Below are positions 1 to 4,748 of a stretch of 9,138 nt of DNA, piece after piece. This DNA comes from Lachnospiraceae bacterium. Its GTDB lineage: Bacteria > Bacillota > Clostridia > Lachnospirales > Lachnospiraceae. The notes beneath the pieces are model-generated. The model was not told the DNA's origin. It did not search any database and saw only the letters and a list, made by a program, of their open reading frames with translations. Where the stretch lies: assembly GCA_021204285.1 (NCBI GenBank), contig JAJPZP010000147.1, positions 1 to 9,138 on the forward strand. The letters are read 5' to 3'. The translations under genes were made by a program, and so were the position numbers. The stretch's first letter is position 1; the number at the start of each line of letters is the position of its first letter.

Positions 1-23
1 GTAAATCCTCTATCATGGGTACC
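1..23 (+). repeat. IS66 left terminal inverted repeat (IRL)
   Basis: It begins GTAAATCCTC and matches the reverse complement of 2799-2821 at 19 of 23 positions, with the last five bases GTACC shared. A small dyad, ATGGGT (15-20) with ACCCAT (28-33), overlaps its inner edge. Confidence 0.88.
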
Positions 24-52
24 TTACACCCATACCGCATTCATGAGATAAT
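23..52 (+). promoter_or_regulatory. Candidate tnpA promoter
   Basis: A -35-like CTTACA (23-28) and a -10-like GATAAT (47-52) are separated by 18 bp. The -35 box starts at the last base of the left inverted repeat, so transposase bound to the end could compete with RNA polymerase. Both boxes are imperfect, and an alternative -10 (TATATT, 62-67) has no clear -35. Confidence 0.4.
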
Positions 53-75
53 ATTCCCAAATATATTCGTGTAAA

Positions 76-102
76 TCGAGCGATTCGCACGATTCGCTCG
101 AC
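76..102 (+). repeat. Three tandem 9-bp TCGNNCGAT repeats upstream of tnpA
   Basis: TCGAGCGAT (76-84), TCGCACGAT (85-93) and the variant TCGCTCGAC (94-102) lie head to tail between the candidate tnpA promoter and its ribosome binding site. The same sequence also forms a dyad, CGAGCGA (77-83) with TCGCTCG (94-100). Position suggests a protein binding site in the tnpA leader, or an RNA hairpin. Function is inference. Confidence 0.7.
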
Positions 103-121
103 ACGATCTAAGGAGGTTCCC

Positions 122-514
122 ATGAACGCTAAACAAAAGTTACATCAGGCCAAACTCGCCCAGTGGGCTGTCCGGTGCAAGGAGCAGACTGACAGCGGTC
201 TGACCGTCAAAGCATGGTGTGAACAGAATAACATTTCTGTTTATACCTATAACTATTGGAAACACCAGCTCAAATCTGAATACATTAACTCGCTCATGCC
301 CGATATCGTCCCTGTCTCCCTTCCTCCGGTAACGTCCTCACAGCCCGTAGCCCCTGGCTGCCTCGATACCCCAGTGCCTGATCTACGCCAGTCGCGCGAT
401 TCGCGCGATCGTGCATGCATACACATCAGCACGCCTGGTATTGATATCGCGGTCAGTTCCTCTGCTGATGATGAACTGCTCATGCGGCTTATCAAGGCGG
501 TGCGCTATGCTTAG
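122..514 (+). CDS. tnpA: IS66 family accessory protein TnpA (helix-turn-helix type)
   Basis: A 130-residue protein of the small first ORF of IS66 elements, required with TnpB for efficient transposition in this family; its molecular role is poorly defined. The N-terminal 55 residues are the recognisable part: a basic, helix-rich segment of DNA-binding, helix-turn-helix character with GLTVKAWCEQNNIS followed by TYNYWKHQLK. The rest is Pro/Ser-rich and poorly conserved. The start is set by AGGAGG at 111-116, five bases before the ATG. The stop codon lies inside the tnpB start region (8-nt overlap), pointing to translational coupling. Its coding sequence contains two perfect tandem copies of TCGCGCGAT (392-409), encoding an S-R-D/D-R run, which match the repeats in its own leader. 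Confidence 0.88.
   Translation: MNAKQKLHQAKLAQWAVRCKEQTDSGLTVKAWCEQNNISVYTYNYWKHQLKSEYINSLMPDIVPVSLPPVTSSQPVAPGCLDTPVPDLRQSRDSRDRACIHISTPGIDIAVSSSADDELLMRLIKAVRYA
392..409 (+). repeat. Two perfect tandem 9-bp TCGCGCGAT repeats inside tnpA
   Basis: TCGCGCGAT occurs at 392-400 and again at 401-409, the same TCGNNCGAT pattern and 9-bp period as the array at 76-102. The repeat encodes part of a low-complexity Ser/Arg/Asp run in TnpA, so it could be simple coding slippage or a second binding site. Confidence 0.65.
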
Positions 515-866
515 GGATGCTGATCCTGGCAGCTTTGCCGGTATCTATCTTGTCTGCGGCTACACCGACATGCGCTTTGGGATTGATTCTCTGGCCGCCA
601 TCATTGAAACCAGGTATCACCTTTCTGTCTTCGTCCCTGGCACGCTGTTTCTCTTCTGCGGCAGACGGGCCAGCCGTATCAAAGGACTGGTTTGGGAAGG
701 TGACGGTTTTCTTCTCCTGACCAAACGGGTGGAATCCGGGCATTTCACCTGGCCGCGCAACTCTGCAGAAGTGAGAAAGCTAAAGCCATACCAGTTTACA
801 TGGCTGATGCAGGGCTTCGCAATTGATCCCGTGATCAAAGAAGTACATCCCCAAAGATCTGCCTGA
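507..866 (+). CDS. tnpB: IS66 family accessory protein TnpB
   Basis: A 119-residue protein of the IS66 Orf2/TnpB family (about 115-120 aa is usual). Hallmarks are DMRFGIDSLAAII near residue 18, VPGTLFLFCGRRASRIK in the middle, then GDGFLLLTKRVESGHFTWP. The family works with TnpA and TnpC in transposition; its biochemical role is not established. The ATG at 507 is chosen because the protein then starts MLRDADPG like its relatives and overlaps the tnpA stop by 8 nt (ATGCTTAG). The reading frame is open further upstream (to 411), but that extension lies over tnpA and has no ribosome binding site. The protein appears complete. Confidence 0.9.
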   Translation: MLRDADPGSFAGIYLVCGYTDMRFGIDSLAAIIETRYHLSVFVPGTLFLFCGRRASRIKGLVWEGDGFLLLTKRVESGHFTWPRNSAEVRKLKPYQFTWLMQGFAIDPVIKEVHPQRSA

Positions 867-918
867 TCCTTTGTGCAAAACGTAGAACTTTTCAGGCACT
901 TTTTATCCGGTTTTTCCT

Positions 919-985
919 GCGCCCACAGAGCCTTCCATGCCTTGATTTTCCTCTTTATAACGGCATGTGCAACCCCTGTGGGCGC
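919..985. repeat. Nested inverted repeat in the tnpB-tnpC gap
   Basis: GCGCCCACAG (919-928) pairs perfectly with CTGTGGGCGC (976-985). Inside it CATGCC (936-941) pairs with GGCATG (962-967), leaving a 20-nt T-rich apical loop. The two arms are separated by near-equal internal loops (7 and 8 nt), so one long, symmetric stem with an internal loop is possible in RNA or single-stranded DNA. It lies in the 271-bp gap (867-1137), which has no convincing gene. The gap also contains a 9-bp direct repeat, GCCTTCCAT (930-938 and 1017-1025). Role unknown; it may modulate tnpC expression. Confidence 0.6.
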
Positions 986-1104
986 GTTCTCTTTTCCTTT
1001 ACCACGACATCCCAAGGCCTTCCATTTCCTTCGCAGGCGCCTCGCATCCATAGGCATTTCGCCAGTTGCCGAATACCCGAAAAGTGGCGTATTTCCTGCG
1101 TTTA

Positions 1105-1113
1105 TGGTATGAT
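1105..1113 (+). promoter_or_regulatory. Possible extended -10 element for tnpC
   Basis: TGG followed by TATGAT fits an extended -10 (TGn plus five of six TATAAT bases), 24 bp before the tnpC start. No good -35 box is visible 17 bp upstream, so support is weak. Confidence 0.25.
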
Positions 1114-1137
1114 AGATACCGTAAAACGAGGTGCCTT

Positions 1138-2736
1138 ATGCAGGATTTTCTCAAGCTTACAACCGAAGAATTGAATCAACTGGACAAGCAGGCTCTCATC
1201 GCCATCATCGTCTCCCTCCAGCAGCAGCTGGATACGATCAGCAAACAGCTGGGCCTCCTGACGGAGCAGATCGCACTCATGAACCAGCGCTCTTTCGGGC
1301 GGAAGACAGAGCAGGTCGATGGCCAGATGGAGATCCCAGAATGCTTCAACGAACCCGAAGCCCTCTCTGATGCTTCCCCGGAACCTGAGATTACCGAGGT
1401 CATAGTCTCTTCCTATACCCGGAAGAATAAATCCACACGGGAAGAAAAGCTGGAAGGGCTTCCGGCGCGCATCTATGACCACAGGCTCAGCGACGAAGAG
1501 CTGAAGGAACGCTTCCCCAACGGATACAAGGAGCTGCCGCCGGAAATCTATAAGCGTCTCTCGGTTATCCCTGCGACCTTCCTAGTGGACGAACACCATG
1601 TACATGTGTACGCGGCCAAAGACAATGATGGCACGATCGTGAAAGCAAACCCCCCGCCGAGCCTCTTCCGTAACAGCATCGCGACGCCCTCCCTGGTCGG
1701 TATGTCCATCGCCGCAAAATACGCAAACCACATGCCGCTCGAGCGCCAGTCAAAGCTCTTTGAGTCAAATGGCATCCATCTCGGCACAAACACCCTGGCC
1801 AACTGGATGATGAGATCCACGGAAGAATATCTCACGCTGGTGTATGATGAGCTGAAAAAACAGCTTATACGGGATTCCAGGGTCATCCATGCAGATGAAA
1901 CTCATTGCAATGTCACCAATGACGGCCGCCCGGCCGGTTCCCAGAGCTGGATGTGGGTATACCGGAATGGGAAATGTGATGCTGCTCACCCCATTGTCAT
2001 CTATGATTTCCAGAAGACAAGGCGTACCGATCATCCCAGGGAATTCCTGGAAGACTATTCCGGCGTACTCGTCACTGACGGCTACCAGCCTTACCACACA
2101 CTGGATAAACAGCGGGATGACCTGAACGTCGCCGGGTGCTGGGTACATGCGAAACGCAAGTTTGCCGAACTGGTGAAAGCCAAAAGCCCAAACAGCCTAG
2201 ACGGAACCGTAGCATCCGAGGCAGCAAAGAAAATCTCCCGTATCTTCCAATTGGACAATAAGCTTGATGGCCTGTCCAAATCGGAACGCGAGAGGCAGCG
2301 CCGGATCACCGTAAAACCCGCGGTGGACGCCTTTTTCACATGGGCAAAATCCGAAATCACAAAGGTGGCTGCCGGCGGTGCCACTTACAAGGGCCTCCAG
2401 TACTGCATCAACCAGGAAAAGTTCCTGCGCGTCTTTCTGAAAAACGGCGATGTTCCGATGGATAACAACCGCGCGGAACAGGCGATTCGTCCTTTCACTC
2501 TGGGTCGCAAAAACTGGGTAATGATTAATACCCTCCGTGGCGCCGAAACCAGTGCGATCCTCTACAGCCTGGTAGAGACTGCCAGGGCCAATAACCTGAG
2601 GACATACGAATACATGACCCTCCTGTTGGAAGAGCTGATGAAGCATGCCGATGACACAAACCTCGATTTTATCCAGGAACTGCTGCCATGGTCAGAAAAA
2701 GTCAAGTCCCAATGCCACAGTCTCAAAAAAACCTGA
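1138..2736 (+). CDS. tnpC: IS66 family transposase TnpC (DDE)
   Basis: A 532-residue DDE transposase of the IS66 family, catalysing strand cleavage and joining at the terminal repeats. Residues 8-60 are a Leu/Gln-rich predicted coiled coil ending in NQRSFGRKTEQ, the usual N-terminal signature. The catalytic triad is visible: D253 in HADETHCN, D314 in VTDGYQPYH and E447 in DNNRAEQAIRPF. The C-terminus has the usual IS66 tail (YEYMTLLLEEL ending in ELLPW). The region where many IS66 proteins carry a Cys-rich zinc finger has no cysteines (LPARIYDHRLSDEELKERFP onward), as in a lineage common in Firmicutes. The ATG at 1138 is chosen because GAGG (1128-1131) precedes it by 6 nt. The frame is open to a TTG at 1066, but that has no binding site. 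Length is normal and there is no frameshift. Confidence 0.93.
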   Translation: MQDFLKLTTEELNQLDKQALIAIIVSLQQQLDTISKQLGLLTEQIALMNQRSFGRKTEQVDGQMEIPECFNEPEALSDASPEPEITEVIVSSYTRKNKSTREEKLEGLPARIYDHRLSDEELKERFPNGYKELPPEIYKRLSVIPATFLVDEHHVHVYAAKDNDGTIVKANPPPSLFRNSIATPSLVGMSIAAKYANHMPLERQSKLFESNGIHLGTNTLANWMMRSTEEYLTLVYDELKKQLIRDSRVIHADETHCNVTNDGRPAGSQSWMWVYRNGKCDAAHPIVIYDFQKTRRTDHPREFLEDYSGVLVTDGYQPYHTLDKQRDDLNVAGCWVHAKRKFAELVKAKSPNSLDGTVASEAAKKISRIFQLDNKLDGLSKSERERQRRITVKPAVDAFFTWAKSEITKVAAGGATYKGLQYCINQEKFLRVFLKNGDVPMDNNRAEQAIRPFTLGRKNWVMINTLRGAETSAILYSLVETARANNLRTYEYMTLLLEELMKHADDTNLDFIQELLPWSEKVKSQCHSLKKT

Positions 2737-2768
2737 TGTAGTTATCAATGTTCAAAATCTATGGGAAT

Positions 2769-2794
2769 CCGCCAATTTGGCGGGTTCTTTCTTT
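2769..2794 (+). terminator. Rho-independent terminator of the IS66 operon
   Basis: CCGCCA (2769-2774) pairs with TGGCGG (2778-2783) across a 3-nt loop, followed by the T-rich run GTTCTTTCTTT. It sits 32 bp after the tnpC stop and just inside the right terminal repeat, so IS transcription should end before the flanking gene. Confidence 0.75.
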
Positions 2795-2798
2795 AGTT

Positions 2799-2821
2799 GG
2801 TACTCATGTTTGAGTATTTAC
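2799..2821 (-). repeat. IS66 right terminal inverted repeat (IRR)
   Basis: Read on the minus strand it begins GTAAATACTC and matches the left end at 19 of 23 positions. Its outer base is 2821. The TAA formed by its tip (2818-2820) ends the interrupted ATPase reading frame. Confidence 0.88.
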
Positions 2822-2940
2822 AGTGGTTTCGGCTTGCCAATCAGATCGTTGATATAGGCAATCAGTCCGCTTTTGTCCACATAGATATCTCTTCTGATCT
2901 GTGTGAACCCTTCATTTCCCGGATTTACATACATTCCCAT
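2818..2940 (-). pseudogene. AAA-ATPase-like (DUF1703) family gene, 5' fragment cut by IS66
   Basis: The first 40 codons on the minus strand read MGMYVNPGNEGFTQIRRDIY, then VDKSGLIAYINDLIG. This is the characteristic start of the AAA-ATPase-like/DUF1703 family (NPGNEGF, then YVDKSGLI), which normally continues with a P-loop region (RPRRFGKS) and ends in a PD-(D/E)XK nuclease-like domain. Those parts are missing: the frame meets a TAA inside the IS66 right end. The rest of the gene should lie left of the window, beyond the other IS end. AGGAGG at 2950-2955, nine bases before the ATG, supports the start. The family is abundant in gut Clostridia and Bacteroidetes and its function is not established. 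A full-length protein cannot be made from this copy, though the 40-residue peptide could be. Family recognition is from memory of the N-terminal motif. Confidence 0.78.
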
Positions 2941-2954
2941 CCGCCCTGGCCTCC

Positions 2955-2989
2955 TGTCACGAATTTTCTCCTATCATTATATCGTGACA
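2955..2989. promoter_or_regulatory. Perfect 8-bp dyad bracketing the -10 box (operator-like)
   Basis: TGTCACGA (2955-2962) and TCGTGACA (2982-2989) are perfect reverse complements, separated by 19 bp that hold the -10 box and the expected transcription start. The upstream arm directly abuts the -10 box inside the promoter spacer, and the downstream arm touches the Shine-Dalgarno. A repressor bound there would block the promoter. Because the upstream arm is not transcribed, an mRNA hairpin is less likely. The binding protein is unknown. Confidence 0.55.
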
Positions 2990-3004
2990 CCCTGCTTTTC
3001 TCAA
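2976..3004 (-). promoter_or_regulatory. Sigma-A type promoter of the interrupted ATPase gene
   Basis: On the minus strand TTGAGA (2999-3004) and a consensus TATAAT (2976-2981) are separated by exactly 17 bp. The expected start is near 2969, about 30 bp before the ATG. Transcription should run into the right end of the IS. Confidence 0.75.
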
Positions 3005-3222
3005 GCCCATTCCCGGACTTTTCGCCTGCCGGAACGCGCTCTCAGCGTACGCTTCGCCACCCCGCCCGCCGGTTCCACCCGACGGCCGGATTTCTGCCAG
3101 CCATATGACCACCGTATCCGCTGCAGCGCGACGGCGCGACGACTGCAGGAACCGGCTTTTTTGCGGCGGGAACGGACAAAAAAAGGAAGCATTACGACTC
3201 CCGCTCTTTTTGACCACTTTTG
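2990..3222. other. GC-rich non-coding stretch between ATPase promoter and integrase 3' side
   Basis: No convincing gene was seen. Together with the promoter, dyad, hairpins and repeats listed separately, it makes up the roughly 370 bp between the ATPase start and the integrase stop. It holds an inverted repeat GCCGGTTCC (3068-3076) with GGAACCGGC (3148-3156), and a tandem 8-bp repeat GCGCGACG (3126-3133, 3134-3141) overlapping one CTGCAG site and closely followed by another. Open minus-strand frames here have no ribosome binding site and run through the hairpins downstream of the integrase. Confidence 0.5.
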
Positions 3223-3249
3223 GTTCGCTAAACCCGCCCTTTAGCGAAC
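3223..3249. other. Perfect 10-bp hairpin downstream of the integrase
   Basis: GTTCGCTAAA (3223-3232) pairs perfectly with TTTAGCGAAC (3240-3249) across the 7-nt loop CCCGCCC. It lies next to the terminator hairpin at 3255-3284 and directly after the first TGACCACTTTTG repeat. It lacks a clear T run on either side, so it could be a recombination-related structure or a secondary terminator. Confidence 0.6.
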
Positions 3250-3254
3250 AGAGC

Positions 3255-3284
3255 AAAAGAAGCCCGGATTTGCGGGCTTCTTTT
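3255..3284 (-). terminator. Rho-independent terminator after the integrase, potentially bidirectional
   Basis: AAAAGAAGCCCG (3255-3266) and CGGGCTTCTTTT (3273-3284) form a perfect 12-bp stem with a 6-nt loop, flanked by A and T runs so that either strand gives a stem followed by U residues. It is about 30 bp past the integrase stop, which fits termination of that gene on the minus strand. Confidence 0.78.
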
Positions 3285-3314
3285 GGCGGCTGACCACTTT
3301 TGCTGACCACTTAT

Positions 3315-4436
3315 TTATTTTTTTAACAGGTCGATGCACTCGCATTTTCGCTCGAGGCTGCTGTGGACGTAAATGTTCATGGTGGTGTTGATGGAAGAGT
3401 GGCCGAGGAGTTCGGCGAGGGTTTTGTAATCCATTCCTTTTTGCACCGCGAGCGTGGCGAAATTGTGGCGCAGCGCGTGGAAGTTCAGATAGCGCAGGCC
3501 GCAGGTTTCCAGAAGCTTTCGATATTTTTTCTGGATGCAGCACGGCTCCATGCAATGGGTGGTGCCGGTCAGAAGGAAGCGGTCTTTTGACTTCTGATGC
3601 CGGTGGACGTCTTCCAGCAGAAAGCCCGGAATGGGGATATTGCGGATGGAGCAGGCGGTCTTGGGCGAGCCGGTGTGCAGGACTGTTTTCGCATTTTCCA
3701 GGGCAGCGTCGTAGTGCTCATTTCTCATGCGGTAGACTGTCCGGCGGATCCGGATCTGCTCTGAGGAACGGTCATAGTCGCCCCATTTCAGGCCGCTCAG
3801 TTCTCCGATGCGAAGTCCGGTAAACATGCAGAGCAGCAGACCGAAGCTGAAGTCGTCGTCCTGCGCTTCCAGAAAGGATTCCAGGCGCAGCAGCTCCTCC
3901 CCGGTAAAGAGATTCAGCTGTTTTTTCGGCATTTTGGGGCAGTTGACCGTGGCCGGAGGCACGGCGATCCGGTGTTTCCGGTATGCGAAATGCAGAATGT
4001 TTCGCAGGAGAATGATGTTGGACTGGATATAGACGTTGGACAGGCCTTCCTGCATTTTGCTGTTGATGAAGGCCTGCATGGAGCTGTCGTCGATGGCGGA
4101 GAGCTCCATTTCCCCGAAACAGGGCTGAAGGTGCTGCTCGAGCATAATATTATACAGGAAATAACTGCTGTCCCGGATCGTGAGCCGGACGTCGCTTTTC
4201 CATTCTTCCACGAGCTGGTTGAAGCTGAGCATCACGGGCTCCGTCTCAAGTGTCCCGGTATCCTCGTCGGTCTCCAGCCGGGCAAGCACTTCGTTGCGGC
4301 GCCGCTTGGCGTCGGAATATCTGCGGGCGTACACATAGCCATAGATAATGTCCCCGTCGGGCTTCCTTCCTTTGATGTACCGGGCCTCCCAGCGGCCGTC
4401 CTTTCGCTTCCTGATATTTTCTCCTTTTTTACCCAT
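3315..4436 (-). CDS. int: Tyrosine recombinase / phage-type integrase
   Basis: A 373-residue integrase that would catalyse site-specific strand exchange between attachment sites through a covalent 3'-phosphotyrosine. Residues 1-60 are a basic N-terminal arm-binding type segment (RKDGRWEARYIKGRK), about 70-155 the SAM-like core-binding domain, and about 175-365 the catalytic domain. All catalytic residues are visible: R209 (TGLRIGEL), K259 (TGSPKT), H320 and R323 (HALRH), H346 (LLGHSS) and nucleophile Y356 (MNIYVHS). The ATG at 4434-4436 follows AAGGAGG (4443-4449) by six bases. Length and domain order match integrases of Clostridia integrative elements and prophages. No excisionase, relaxase or phage gene is in view, so it is either the edge gene of an element lying elsewhere or a remnant. 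No clear promoter was found; a small hairpin, ACGCAG with CTGCGT (4460-4475), lies just upstream. Confidence 0.93.
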   Translation of the reverse strand: MGKKGENIRKRKDGRWEARYIKGRKPDGDIIYGYVYARRYSDAKRRRNEVLARLETDEDTGTLETEPVMLSFNQLVEEWKSDVRLTIRDSSYFLYNIMLEQHLQPCFGEMELSAIDDSSMQAFINSKMQEGLSNVYIQSNIILLRNILHFAYRKHRIAVPPATVNCPKMPKKQLNLFTGEELLRLESFLEAQDDDFSFGLLLCMFTGLRIGELSGLKWGDYDRSSEQIRIRRTVYRMRNEHYDAALENAKTVLHTGSPKTACSIRNIPIPGFLLEDVHRHQKSKDRFLLTGTTHCMEPCCIQKKYRKLLETCGLRYLNFHALRHNFATLAVQKGMDYKTLAELLGHSSINTTMNIYVHSSLERKCECIDLLKK

Positions 4437-4748
4437 AGAAATCCTCCTTTGCGTTGACCACGCAGCTGACTGCGTTAAAGTGATTTACGATATACCCACT
4501 ATAATGCAGCCCGGGGCGGAAATGTCCCCGAAACTTCAAATCCGTCCGGGCAGTTTGCCATGCACCGCACTATCCGCCTGGATGAGGCGAACTATTATAC
4601 CTGCGGCAACAACCGCTGCGCGCGGAGGCGGAGGCGCTGCGGAAGCTTTAGCGGAAACTCCGGGAAGATCAGACTTGCACTTCTGTCCGGGAATGGGTAT
4701 AATAGGCGGGTACTACAAAAGACAGTTTTGCAAGGGGATACTAGTATT
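4437..4748. other. Intergenic region between divergent integrase and aspartate kinase
   Basis: It contains the integrase ribosome binding site, a 6-bp hairpin (4460-4475), a second hairpin CGGGG (4512-4516) with CCCCG (4526-4530), and the aspartate kinase promoter and leader at the right end. No gene is supported in 4531-4670: the open frame there has no binding site and merely extends the kinase frame upstream. There is no recognisable tRNA or riboswitch. If the integrase uses an attachment site on its 5' side, it would be here. Confidence 0.5.
4675..4703 (+). promoter_or_regulatory. Sigma-A type promoter of aspartate kinase
   Basis: TTGCAC (4675-4680) and a consensus TATAAT (4698-4703) are separated by 17 bp. 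Transcription should start near 4710, leaving a leader of about 40 nt before the ATG at 4749. That is too short for a lysine riboswitch or a typical attenuator. Confidence 0.78.

Larger units (their letters stand above)
1..2821 (+). mobile_element. Complete IS66-family insertion sequence (tnpA-tnpB-tnpC)
   Basis: The element has the three-gene layout of IS66 (accessory TnpA, accessory TnpB, DDE transposase TnpC), and both ends start with the GTAAAT tip seen in this family. The left 23 bases and the reverse complement of 2799-2821 agree at 19 of 23 positions. Outside the right end a minus-strand AAA-ATPase-like reading frame begins abruptly, so the element interrupts that gene. IS66 elements usually duplicate 8 bp of target. 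The right copy would be AGTGGTTT at 2822-2829, and the left copy would lie just before the window. All three genes and both termini look intact, so the copy may be active or recently so. The exact IS name was not determined. Confidence 0.93.
3211..3314. repeat. TGACCACTT repeats beside the integrase 3' end
   Basis: TGACCACTTTTG occurs at 3211-3222 and 3291-3302 (12/12 identical). A third copy, TGACCACTTAT (3304-3314), follows the second at a 13-bp period and ends at the integrase stop codon. A shorter match, TTGACCAC, lies just ahead of the integrase start (4454-4461) and also at 3210-3217. Such short direct repeats next to a tyrosine recombinase gene can be arm-type binding sites or part of an attachment site. 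That role is inference. Confidence 0.6.

Noticed and set aside
617..1057. A 146-codon minus-strand open frame across tnpB and the tnpB-tnpC gap
   Set aside because: It is the reverse of the conserved tnpB coding region for more than half its length, has no recognisable motif and no good ribosome binding site, so it is treated as a shadow frame.
873..1112. Small plus-strand open frame filling the tnpB-tnpC gap as a possible passenger gene
   Set aside because: It has no Shine-Dalgarno, its composition follows the inverted repeats, and no family is recognisable.
2921..2928. GGATTTAC as an alternative right end of the IS, matching the first eight bases of the left end
   Set aside because: The similarity stops after eight bases and the site lies inside the ATPase coding region. 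The 19/23 match ending at 2821 is much better.
2957..3310. A 117-codon minus-strand open frame directly after the integrase stop
   Set aside because: It starts at a GTG inside the TGACCACTT repeats and reads through two strong hairpins, one a likely terminator. The repeats and GC bias explain the open frame.
3006..4697. A 13-bp perfect inverted match, CCCATTCCCGGAC (3006-3018) with GTCCGGGAATGGG (4685-4697), flanking the integrase
   Set aside because: Matches of this length are expected about once by chance among all pairs in a 9-kb window, flanking bases do not extend it, and the right copy is just the spacer of the kinase promoter.
4560..4748. Upstream extension of the aspartate kinase frame to 4560
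   Set aside because: The extension is Arg-rich without family similarity, lies over the promoter and -10 box, and has no binding site. The family starts at the KFGG segment.
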